DNA of 57,825 nucleotides from Carthagonibacter metallireducens (GTDB lineage Bacteria > Gemmatimonadota > Gemmatimonadetes > Palauibacterales > Palauibacteraceae), in NCBI GenBank assembly GCA_023554445.1, contig JAMJQQ010000141.1:1-57825 (forward strand), given 5' to 3'. The position numbers and the translations under genes were made by a program. This document shows positions 18,139 to 26,239 of this stretch, piece by piece. The notes under the pieces are model-generated. The model saw only the letters and a list, made by a program, of their open reading frames with translations. It was not told the DNA's origin and searched no databases. The first letter of the stretch is position 1, and every line of letters begins with the position of its first letter.

Positions 18139-19191
18139 CTATTCCGGCCGAAGAACGCCGTCAATGAAACGCGTTCTCAACGAGCCGACGATGCGTCCTC
18201 CGTGCTCGCGGCCATTCTGGATGAAGATCCGGTTCGCGTCGTAGCCGGCCGCCATCACCCCGGCGATGAAGAGACCCGGTACGGGCGTCTCCATGGTCTC
18301 GGGATCGTGTTCCGGCACCCCCGTCTGCGAATCGACCGGAGCCTCGAGTGAGAGCAGAAGGCGCGGATCGGGTCGGAAGCCCGTCATCGCGAGAACGAAG
18401 TCGTTCGGTATCCACTCTTCGTGGCCCTGTGCTTCACCCATCACCGAATGCCCATTCTCCGCTCGGGAGCCCTCGGCCGGACCGATCCGCACCCGGTCCG
18501 GCTCGATCGCGAGCAGTCTGCTGTTCCAACGGACCGCGATTTCTCCGGCCGCCACCCGATTCCGAATGTCGGGCAGCACCCACGGCTTCACACCCCGGTC
18601 GAAGTCCCCCAGCACGTGAACCAGGGTGACCCGGGCTCCGGCCCTAAATGTGGAGAGCGCGGCATCGATCGCCGAGTTGCCTGCTCCCACGACGACCACG
18701 TCCTGGTCGAAGTAGAGATGCGGCTCACGAAAGTAGTGGCTGACCTTCTGCAGATCCTCGCCAGCCACCCCGAGTCGATTCGGAGTGTCGAAGTAGCCCG
18801 TGGCGATGACGAGTGCGTCGGAGCGGAATTCGCCGTCCCCACCGCGATGTCTTCGCGTACTCACCACGAACCCGTCGCCCGCCCGGCCGACGCCGATCAC
18901 CTCTTCGTACTGCCGAACATCGAGCTCGAAATGGGAGACGATACGGCGGTAGTAGTTGAGCGCTTCGGCCCGCGAAGGCTTGTCCGAGATCGAGACGAAT
19001 GGAACGCCCCCGAGCTCGAGATGCTCGGGCGTGCTGAAGAAGGTCATCCCGAGCGGGTAGCGCTCGATCGCGCTCACGATCGGTCCCTTGTCGAGAAGAA
19101 CGCAGGACAGGCCTGCCTCCCTGGCGGCCACGCCAACGGCCAGGCCGCAGGGACCAGCGCCAATCACGGTTATGGTCGTGCGCTCGCTCAC
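18139..19191 (-). CDS. ypdA: YpdA-like FAD-dependent disulfide reductase
   Basis: 350 aa from GTG 19191, just 13 bp after the acylase stop. The N-terminal FAD Rossmann motif is VIGAGPCGLAVG. LGMTFFSTPEHLELGG is typical of YpdA. The NAD(P)H motif is VVVVGAGNSAIDAAL, and the C-terminal FAD segment is PGLFIAGVMAAGYDANRIFIQNGREHG. It lacks the CxxC of thioredoxin reductase. Firmicute YpdA reduces bacillithiol disulfide. Whether bacillithiol is made here cannot be judged from this window. Confidence 0.85.
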   Translation of the reverse strand: MSERTTITVIGAGPCGLAVGVAAREAGLSCVLLDKGPIVSAIERYPLGMTFFSTPEHLELGGVPFVSISDKPSRAEALNYYRRIVSHFELDVRQYEEVIGVGRAGDGFVVSTRRHRGGDGEFRSDALVIATGYFDTPNRLGVAGEDLQKVSHYFREPHLYFDQDVVVVGAGNSAIDAALSTFRAGARVTLVHVLGDFDRGVKPWVLPDIRNRVAAGEIAVRWNSRLLAIEPDRVRIGPAEGSRAENGHSVMGEAQGHEEWIPNDFVLAMTGFRPDPRLLLSLEAPVDSQTGVPEHDPETMETPVPGLFIAGVMAAGYDANRIFIQNGREHGGRIVGSLRTRFIDGVLRPE

Positions 19192-19204
19192 GCCGGGTCG
19201 TCTC

Positions 19205-21709
19205 TCAAGGCTCGAAGGTGACAGTTCTCTCCGATCGGAGAAACGCCGCGTCTTCATCGAGGGGCAGGTCGACGAGCGCGCCGCTGCGCCAGCGCGCATT
19301 GAGGTCCCTGTAGTGGGGACTCATCGGATTCCCGCTCTGGCCGGTCGGGATCAGGAACCCGGCCCTGATCCCCCGCGGCGATATCTCCGCCACGAAGCGT
19401 TCCGACGGGCCGTACTCGCTGATCCACGGGGGGGTCCACGAGCTTGCGTCGAGTGTCGTCCAGATCCGGTAGTCGTCCGGGCGCAGGGTATCCGGTCCGC
19501 CCTCGGAAGCATAAGGACCCACGTTCAGTCCGAGCGCGCGCTCCAGCCAGTCGACGCTTCCGAGCGGGTGCGCGTGCCGCTCCTCGTGCAGCTCACCCCA
19601 GGACTTCCCATCCGTCACCCGCACGGCATCCCGCATCGCGCGCTCCTCCAGTTCGACGAGGTTCTCGACCCGCGGGGTCGACACGTCGTCGATCCAGGCA
19701 CTGCCCTCTTCCAGCGTCCGTAGCACCGCCTCGATCGGAAACAGCGCCCATTCCGGAGCGCTCGCGTATTCATCGGCAGCGATCAGGGTGCGGAGCCGGT
19801 AGAACCAGCTGTAGAACAGCGGCGCCGCTCGCGCATCCTCGCTCACGACCCGATCCCACCCCGACAGCAGCTCCGCCTGATCGGTCAGTCCGAGACGGCG
19901 GGCGGCAGCGACGGAACGATCGATCACCCGATCGGCAAGGAGGCTTCGCGTATCGTGCTGCAACCGATACGTGCTTTCCAGCGTCCAGTCGCGTTTCACC
20001 TCCAGCGCCTGAGTGATTCGCAGGGCGCGGAATGGAGGTGCGTAGTCCGAGCTGATCGAGCGCCCGAAGCCCCGAGCCTGAAGGTTGTTGGCTGTCGCCA
20101 CGTATCCTCTTCGTGGATCGCGCGCCGCGGGATGCGCATCGGAGGGCCAGAAACCCGGCCAGCCGTCGACGACGGAATCGGACGGCGTCGGCACCGCCCC
20201 GTCACGACCCCCGCGAAGCGGAATCCGGCCTCCGAGGCGGTAGCCGATCGTGCCGTCGCGCGCAGCGTACACGACGTTCTGGTGGGGTCGGGCGAACGCC
20301 GACACCGCACGGTCCATCGCTGCCGCTCCATCGGCCCGGTTCAGTGCCTGGACGCCCGTGGTGGAGGTCTCGAGGGTGGCCGCCACCCAGAGAACCGACA
20401 GGTCGGCGCCCAGACCCGACAGGACGTCGCTGATCAGCGGCCCACGCGAGGTAGAGCGGATCCGCATCAGCTCGGGTGCGTCGCGCCCCCTGACCCGAAT
20501 CGTATCGATCCGGACATCGAGCTCCCGCCAGCCATCCCCTGCATCACCCGGCTCCCGGTACCGGAGGCCATCATCGGAGAGCCTCTCGATGACGTAGTCG
20601 GTGTCATCCACCATTCCGTTCGTGAATCCCCACGCTACGTAGCGATTGTGGCCGACCACCACGCCCGGTACGCCGGGCAGTGTGAATCCGACCACGTGCA
20701 GCGCGTCGGCTTCCCCGTGCAGGGCAGCCAGGTACCAGAGGGATGGGGCCCGAAGCGCGAGGTGCATGTCGTTGGCGAGGATCGGGTGTCCCGAAGCGGT
20801 GCGATCTCCGGACACGACCCACGCATTCGATCCGGACCGGGCCGATATCGAGCCGAGCACGCGAAAGGGCGACCATCGGTCGGACCGGACCTGATCCGCG
20901 CCGCCGTCCGTCGTCCCGTAGACCGCCGTGTGATCCGGGAATCGTGAGGCCGGAGCTTCCGAAGCCCGGCTGACGGGTGCCTGCGACGGGGACCCGCTCG
21001 ACGGCGGTGACGAGAGCGCACCGGGAGGCGGAGACCACGCCCCATCCAGGATCGTCGGCCCCCACTCCGGATAGCCATCGAGGAGCAGAGCGAAGCGGGC
21101 CGAATCGAGCAGCTGCGAAGCCCGGAACCGCGAGAGCTCGGCTCGCCACACGGCGAGATCCAGGTTCATCACCATGCCGACAGCGAGGGTCGATTCGATG
21201 CTCCAGGGCTCCGGCTTCAGACGCAGAAGCCAGAATTCGGGCGGCAGCGCCGGGCGTTCGGACAACCGCGCGTTGACTCCCTCCACGTATGCTTCGACGC
21301 GCAACCGCTCCGGGGGCGACAGAGTCTCGGCCGCCCGTTCCGCGGCTCGCCAGGTGCCGAGGGTGCGGACGAACCGGTCCGTGGCCAGACCGGGCTCCCC
21401 GAACAGCTCGGCGAGCCGGCCCGCAGCGATCCGGCGGAACAACTCCATCTGCCAGAGACGGTCGGTCGCATGCAGGTAACCGAGCGCGCGCAGTGCGTCG
21501 GCCTCGTTCGAAGCGAAGATGTGCGGGATTCCGAAGCTGTCGGCGTGAACCCGGACCGAAGAGGTCAGCCCGGACAGTTCGATCGAGCCGGATGGTGGCA
21601 CGGCCGAGCGGGACATCTGAAACCAGATCAGTGTGACAGCCAGTCCCGCCAGCCAGAGTAGACCGCAGACGCCTGCCAGTACGACCCGCCGGATGCTCGC
21701 TCGGCTCAT
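19205..21709 (-). CDS. Penicillin acylase (S45) family Ntn hydrolase
   Basis: 834 aa, single-chain precursor length for S45. The N-terminal hydrophobic segment (8-30) is a signal or anchor. The alpha-chain motif is IPHIFASNEADALRALGYLHATDRLWQMEL. The self-processing site is GSNAWVVSG, with Ser294 as the predicted beta-chain N-terminal nucleophile. GHPILANDMHL follows. The region 228-270 is a Ser/Pro-rich linker. Family members hydrolyse acyl amides such as beta-lactams or acyl-homoserine lactones. The natural substrate is unknown. The start overlaps the STAS-winged-helix stop (ATGA). Confidence 0.93.
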   Translation of the reverse strand: MSRASIRRVVLAGVCGLLWLAGLAVTLIWFQMSRSAVPPSGSIELSGLTSSVRVHADSFGIPHIFASNEADALRALGYLHATDRLWQMELFRRIAAGRLAELFGEPGLATDRFVRTLGTWRAAERAAETLSPPERLRVEAYVEGVNARLSERPALPPEFWLLRLKPEPWSIESTLAVGMVMNLDLAVWRAELSRFRASQLLDSARFALLLDGYPEWGPTILDGAWSPPPGALSSPPSSGSPSQAPVSRASEAPASRFPDHTAVYGTTDGGADQVRSDRWSPFRVLGSISARSGSNAWVVSGDRTASGHPILANDMHLALRAPSLWYLAALHGEADALHVVGFTLPGVPGVVVGHNRYVAWGFTNGMVDDTDYVIERLSDDGLRYREPGDAGDGWRELDVRIDTIRVRGRDAPELMRIRSTSRGPLISDVLSGLGADLSVLWVAATLETSTTGVQALNRADGAAAMDRAVSAFARPHQNVVYAARDGTIGYRLGGRIPLRGGRDGAVPTPSDSVVDGWPGFWPSDAHPAARDPRRGYVATANNLQARGFGRSISSDYAPPFRALRITQALEVKRDWTLESTYRLQHDTRSLLADRVIDRSVAAARRLGLTDQAELLSGWDRVVSEDARAAPLFYSWFYRLRTLIAADEYASAPEWALFPIEAVLRTLEEGSAWIDDVSTPRVENLVELEERAMRDAVRVTDGKSWGELHEERHAHPLGSVDWLERALGLNVGPYASEGGPDTLRPDDYRIWTTLDASSWTPPWISEYGPSERFVAEISPRGIRAGFLIPTGQSGNPMSPHYRDLNARWRSGALVDLPLDEDAAFLRSERTVTFEP

Positions 21710-22296
21710 CCCTTCGCGTGGGGGATGCGATCGGACGGATTGCTGGCCGACGACGCCGAGAACGAGAGGGACTCGAAGGCGTCACCGTTCCGGCGGACCA
21801 GGCGCCGGCGCAACAGCCCGGCGAGGAGCGAGGCGCAGGAGCCCGAATCGACACCCAGCCGGCGCGCGAGCTCCTCGGTTCGAACTCGGCCGCAGGCTGC
21901 GAGCATTCGCCATGCGGCGACCGCCTCAGGCTCTACTTCGCCGAGAAGCACCGGCTCGCCACCGATCCGTTCCGCTGAGACGGCGAGACCCCGGCGGCGC
22001 AGAGCTCCTTCCACGGGATCGAGATGGTGTTCCCGGACACCGCGAACCAGCACGAAACGAGGCAACGCATCGCCGGTCTCGCCGGCCGAGCCCATGACCA
22101 GCTTCGCCACGACTTCGTCGGCGCAGCTGAAGTCGATTACGGCGACATCCCGGAAATCGATCACCGCGATCGTCTCACCCCGCTCCGCCATCAGTCGCTC
22201 GATCCCATCGCGGACGGCGCGACCGGTTTGCCGCGTGACGAGATTGGGCTGGTAGAGGCTCGCGACCGCGATGGCCGGTCCACTCTCGCTGCTCAC
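21706..22296 (-). CDS. STAS-like (DUF4325-type) protein with C-terminal winged helix
   Basis: 196 aa, GTG start overlapping the HATPase stop (GTGA). Residues 5-120 look like a STAS or DUF4325 domain. A strand-turn IAVIDFRDVAVIDFSCADEVVAKL places Ser57 where STAS antagonists carry the phosphorylated Ser. Residues 123-175 form a plausible winged helix (VAAWRMLAACGRVRTEEL, ARRLGVDSGSCASLLAGLL, RRRLVRRNGDAF). The tail is Ser-rich. Paired with the upstream HATPase gene, it looks like half of a partner-switch module with a DNA-binding-like output. The domain calls are by eye. Confidence 0.65.
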   Translation of the reverse strand: MSSESGPAIAVASLYQPNLVTRQTGRAVRDGIERLMAERGETIAVIDFRDVAVIDFSCADEVVAKLVMGSAGETGDALPRFVLVRGVREHHLDPVEGALRRRGLAVSAERIGGEPVLLGEVEPEAVAAWRMLAACGRVRTEELARRLGVDSGSCASLLAGLLRRRLVRRNGDAFESLSFSASSASNPSDRIPHAKG

Positions 22297-23195
22297 CGCA
22301 CCTCCTCGGTCCGGGCCGGCATCACGATGAGAATCTGTGCACCGGGAAAGGCGGGAAGAGATCTCTGCATCGACGGGTAGTCATCCCAGTCGGGAACCAG
22401 CGCGATCTGTGCGTCACCACTTCGGATTGCCAGCATTCCGTCCCATTTCTCGACCTGCCTCCGGATCGCCTGGAGCCCCTGGCCCCGACCCGGGTCCCGG
22501 AAGCGCGATTCCCCGTAGAGCAGCGCCGCCTCGAGAGCCATCGCGGCCGACCAGGACTCGCCATAGCGTCGGGCGTGCTCGGAGCCCAGTGATCCCTCGA
22601 ATCCCATTCCCACATCCATCACCGCGAGCATCAACACTTCCCGACCCAGCCGCTCGCGGTAGTTGTACGTCTGTGCGCACACCCAGCCGTCGGCATCCGC
22701 GTGCTCGATGATGTTCTGGCATACCTCCGAGAGCATGACGCTGAACTGAATCACCGAGGGCTTCGGGTAGTGAAGCCTCTTCTCCAGAATCGCAGCCGAC
22801 CGCTCGCGAACTTTCTCGACGACCGTGTGGACATCGTGGTGCGACCGGATCGGAGTGATCTCGAGAAGCGCGTCGGAGGTCCCGTGCGACGGTGCGCTGC
22901 CCGGTTCCATGTCGAATACATCATGCGCCGCCGGCCAGAATTCCATCCGGTCCAGGTAGCTGCGCACATCCCGATTATCGGGCGCTTCGATGCGGGGGGA
23001 AAGCCCGGTCCGGTCCCGTGAGACCTGAGCCGCGGCAAGCAGACCGATCAGACCGTAGGGCGACACCCAGCGCACGTGCTTGGCGTTGAACAGCAGCCGG
23101 GAAGCCGATGCCTCGGGAAGGCCGCCGAGCGTCGCCACGAGCTCCTCGAAACCCCGATGGTCGAGCACCTCCGGAACCTCGATCACCTTGCTCAC
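22293..23195 (-). CDS. STAS-like/HATPase (GHKL) regulatory protein
   Basis: 300 aa, GTG start overlapping the sugar-kinase stop (GTGA). Residues 1-110 are STAS-like (FEELVATLGGL, RLLFNAKHVRWVSPYGLIGLLA). Residues 145-295 form a GHKL ATPase. The N box is LSEVCQNIIEHA (Glu157, Asn161, His165). The G1 box is MDVGMGF (Asp194). A second Gly motif is GRGQGLQAI (236-243). There is no phospho-acceptor dimerisation helix, so it is not a classical sensor kinase. It is closer to anti-sigma or partner-switch kinases. The target is probably the next gene's STAS domain (inference). Confidence 0.7.
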   Translation of the reverse strand: MSKVIEVPEVLDHRGFEELVATLGGLPEASASRLLFNAKHVRWVSPYGLIGLLAAAQVSRDRTGLSPRIEAPDNRDVRSYLDRMEFWPAAHDVFDMEPGSAPSHGTSDALLEITPIRSHHDVHTVVEKVRERSAAILEKRLHYPKPSVIQFSVMLSEVCQNIIEHADADGWVCAQTYNYRERLGREVLMLAVMDVGMGFEGSLGSEHARRYGESWSAAMALEAALLYGESRFRDPGRGQGLQAIRRQVEKWDGMLAIRSGDAQIALVPDWDDYPSMQRSLPAFPGAQILIVMPARTEEVR

Positions 23196-24157
23196 ACTGG
23201 CTCTCCGGCTCGCATTGTCCGATTCGCTCCTCGCAGCACCTCGACGAGACCCGTTGTACCGCGGTGGCGGGCCGCCACGCCGGCCATGCGATTCGCCCGT
23301 CGGGCGGCTGCGGCTGGCCGATCTCCCTCCAGAAGTGCGGTGGCGCAGACGGCGCCCCACACATCGCCGCAACCCGTGGGGTCGGCGAGCCTCTCGGGCA
23401 CCGGCTGAACGGGCTCGGTACCCATCTTCACATCGCCCGCTCCCGACTCGTCGCGGCTCCACCAGCTCGCCCCGCGTGCCCCGCGGGTCACGAACAGTGC
23501 CCTCGGGCCACGTGCCACTGATTCGCTCGCCGCCGTGTCCGGATGATCTCCCTCCGCCGTGAGGGCGGCCAGCTCCTCGTCGTTCATCTGGATCCAATCA
23601 AAACACTCCCGCCAGGAAGGCCAGGTCGGCAGTGATTGCAGGGTGCGCACCCCGTCGGGACGCACGGCCAGCAGCAGAGAGTGAACGTCTGCATAAATCG
23701 GCCCCTCCTGAACGACCCGCAGGCTGCGCGCCGCCTCGAGGTCGAGCTCCCAGCCCGCGATGAAGTTCACGATCAGCGCATCGCAGGTCTCCGCAAGCGG
23801 CGCCAGTTCCGTACCACTCCAGCCCGGTACACCGCCCGTCAGCTTTTCGCAACGACGCGGCCCCGAGTGGTAATGGAGATCGACCCGATTGTTCGGCTCC
23901 GGCACCGTGACCACTCCGTCGAGCGACCCGATCCGCGTGAGGCCGCTGAAGAACCTGTCCGCCTGAAGTCTGAGGTCCTCGCCGACCTTTACGATCGGCA
24001 GAATCTCCCATCCTTCCGGGGCCACTGCCTCGAGCGCACAGAGAGAGTAGGCGATTCCCCCCCAGTCCGTGAACGGTTCGGGCGCCTGGCCTTCGTCCGT
24101 ACCGGGCCGATGGATCGTGTCGAGAACCAGGGTTCCGAGAACGCCGAGTCGCGACAT
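23192..24157 (-). CDS. PfkB-family carbohydrate kinase
   Basis: 321 aa from ATG 24157, one base after the ROK gene stop. It has the PfkB fold: an N-terminal LGVLGTLVLDTIH, a Gly-rich GGIAYSLCALEAV, and the C-terminal signature DPTGCGDVWGAVCATALLEGD with the catalytic Asp and anion hole. The middle contains ALIVNFIAGWELD and a WIQMNDEELAAL segment typical of the family. The sugar substrate cannot be read from the sequence. Confidence 0.88.
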   Translation of the reverse strand: MSRLGVLGTLVLDTIHRPGTDEGQAPEPFTDWGGIAYSLCALEAVAPEGWEILPIVKVGEDLRLQADRFFSGLTRIGSLDGVVTVPEPNNRVDLHYHSGPRRCEKLTGGVPGWSGTELAPLAETCDALIVNFIAGWELDLEAARSLRVVQEGPIYADVHSLLLAVRPDGVRTLQSLPTWPSWRECFDWIQMNDEELAALTAEGDHPDTAASESVARGPRALFVTRGARGASWWSRDESGAGDVKMGTEPVQPVPERLADPTGCGDVWGAVCATALLEGDRPAAAARRANRMAGVAARHRGTTGLVEVLRGANRTMRAGEPV

Positions 24158-24158
24158 C

Positions 24159-25151
24159 TCAGAGATCGCCGAACCGTTCCTGGCGGAAGACACAGGCGGC
24201 GCCGATGACGCCTGCCATGCTTCCCAGGTCGCTGGTTACGATCCGGCAGTTGTCCGAGGCGTGACTGAACGCGCGTCGCCGGACTTCCTTCCTGAGTGGC
24301 TCGAGCAGGCGATCGCCTGCCCGGGTGACCCCGCCGGAGATCACCACCATGCCCGGATTGAGGATGTTGATCAGGTTCGCGATTCCGGTCCCGAGGAATC
24401 TCGCCGTGTCCTTCATCACATCTTTCGCGTATTCGTCTCCGGCGACGATCGCTTCGTACACCGTCTCCGCGGTGATGCGCGCGAGTTCGCCCTCCACCAT
24501 CGAAGGAAGCAGGCTCGGTTCGCCCGACTGCAGACCTTCGATCGCCCGTGCCGCGATCGCCGGCCCCGAAGCGTACGCCTCGAGACAGCCGTAGTTGCCG
24601 CAATTACAGCGACGTCCGGTCGAGTCGATCGTCATGTGCCCCACTTCTCCGGCGACGTCGGAGATCCCGTGAAACACCTTGCCGTCCAGCACGATACCGC
24701 CCCCGATTCCGGTCCCCAGGGTCACGCCGACCAGCGTGCTGACGTCCTGGCCGGCACCCTGCCACCATTCCCCGAGAGCTGCTGCGTTGGCGTCGTTGTC
24801 CAGCTCGGCCTCGAGTCCCACCGCGTTGGAGATCAGGTCCCGAAGCGGAAAATTCCGCCACCCGAGATTAGGCGTGTCGATTACGGTGCCCGTGCGTCGA
24901 TCCAGGGGCCCCGGAGAGCCGAGCCCGATACCCACGAACGCCTCTTCCTGAATTCCGGCCTCCATCCGTGCGTCCCGCATCGCGCCGCGGATGAGATCGA
25001 CGATCCGGTCAACGACGTATTTGGGGCCCTTGTCGGCCTCCGTCGGGGCGGATCGCATTGCCAGCACCGGGCCACCGTCGTACGGCACGACGCCCACGTT
25101 GATCGATGTCCCGCCCAGGTCCACTCCCACGATGTGTCGACCGTCGTTCAC
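24159..25151 (-). CDS. ROK-family glucokinase
   Basis: 330 aa from GTG 25151, overlapping the GT9 stop (GTGA). The ATP loop is VGVDLGGTSINVGVV. GLGSPGPLD and the catalytic LDNDANAAALGE follow. VTLGTGIGGGIVLDG and the zinc motif GHMTIDSTGRRCNCGNYGC-LEAYASG are the ROK signatures. ROK kinases phosphorylate glucose or amino sugars. Glucokinase is the most likely assignment. It is next to the PfkB kinase, so two sugar kinases are co-expressed. Confidence 0.9.
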   Translation of the reverse strand: MNDGRHIVGVDLGGTSINVGVVPYDGGPVLAMRSAPTEADKGPKYVVDRIVDLIRGAMRDARMEAGIQEEAFVGIGLGSPGPLDRRTGTVIDTPNLGWRNFPLRDLISNAVGLEAELDNDANAAALGEWWQGAGQDVSTLVGVTLGTGIGGGIVLDGKVFHGISDVAGEVGHMTIDSTGRRCNCGNYGCLEAYASGPAIAARAIEGLQSGEPSLLPSMVEGELARITAETVYEAIVAGDEYAKDVMKDTARFLGTGIANLINILNPGMVVISGGVTRAGDRLLEPLRKEVRRRAFSHASDNCRIVTSDLGSMAGVIGAACVFRQERFGDL

Positions 25152-26239
25152 GTCGACGCCTCCTCGAGGCTTGCGAGCGAGGCTTCCAGAACCTCGTCCA
25201 CCGTTACGAGTCGGAGGCACTCACGCTCTGCCGACTCCAGGATCGTCCCGCGGCCTCCGCGGGGGCACTCGTTCTTCACGCACGGCACACAGGGAAGGTC
25301 GAATCGTCCGACCAGGCGGACCCGAGTCGCGAGCGGTCTCGTCTGCCGGACGTCCGCAGGCCCTTCCACCGCCACGATCGGGCGATCGAGCGCGGCCGCT
25401 ACGTGCATGGGGCCGGTGTCGTTCGTCACCAGAAGATGGCACGCGTCGAGCGCCCCGGCCAACTCCACGAGCGAGGTCCGCCCTCCAAGATCCAGCACAC
25501 TACCCTCGAGCGTCCCGTCGTCCGTCAGAGCCCGACCGACGACCGCCTCCGTGACCGGCCGATCCTCCGGTCCTCCGAGCACGAGAACCCGATGTCCGAA
25601 ACCGGCAAGCGACCGCGCGAGCGCTGCATACTTGTCGACGGGCCAGCGTCTGGCCGTACCGTTCGCTCCGGGGAACAGGGCCACGAGCCGGCGCCCGTCG
25701 GGCGGAATCCTCTCGGCGCGTCGACGCTCGCTCCACGCGGCGCGGGCCGCGTCGATCGCCGCCAACCGTGGCGCCGGAGGCTCGCCCTCCGGCACGGGAA
25801 GGTCCGCGATCGCCAGGAATTCCTTGACCCGGTGATCCTCGAGAAGCGGGGCGCGATCCACCACGTCCGTCAGCAGCCAGCCCCGGCCCCCACCCCCAGT
25901 GCCCCGACGCGCAGTGAGGCCCGCAGCACGGAAAATCAGGGCGGAAGATACCGAGGGAGTGAGGAGAATCCCCCTGCGCACGCCGTACGTGCGCAGCTCG
26001 CGTGCGGCCGCCGCGATGTCCCGCCGGTCGGACAGGGGAAGGAGGCGAGCATCGAGATCGGCCATCGCCACCAGCGGCACGAGCCATGAGACGACCTGCA
26101 CCACCGGAGCGGTCCCCGTCTCGCGTCGTTCCTTCTCGCACGCGGCCTGCAGCGCCGGAAGGGCCAGAAGCAGCTCGCCGAGGTGGTTCGGCGCTCGGAT
26201 CGCCAGTCGCTCGATCGGCGGAGGACCGGCTTTCTTCAC
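25148..26239 (-). CDS. Glycosyltransferase family 9 (heptosyltransferase-like)
   Basis: 363 aa, GTG start overlapping the lepA stop. It follows the GT9 layout: IRAPNHLGELLLALPALQA at the N-terminus, LFPGANGTARRWPVDKYAALA for nucleotide-sugar binding, and LVTNDTGPMHVAAALDRPIVAVEG at the C-terminal donor site. It ends with the Cys-containing FDLPCVPCVKNECPRG seen in many GT9 enzymes. GT9 members add heptose or related sugars to LPS core. The acceptor here is not known. Confidence 0.88.
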   Translation of the reverse strand: MKKAGPPPIERLAIRAPNHLGELLLALPALQAACEKERRETGTAPVVQVVSWLVPLVAMADLDARLLPLSDRRDIAAAARELRTYGVRRGILLTPSVSSALIFRAAGLTARRGTGGGGRGWLLTDVVDRAPLLEDHRVKEFLAIADLPVPEGEPPAPRLAAIDAARAAWSERRRAERIPPDGRRLVALFPGANGTARRWPVDKYAALARSLAGFGHRVLVLGGPEDRPVTEAVVGRALTDDGTLEGSVLDLGGRTSLVELAGALDACHLLVTNDTGPMHVAAALDRPIVAVEGPADVRQTRPLATRVRLVGRFDLPCVPCVKNECPRGGRGTILESAERECLRLVTVDEVLEASLASLEEAST

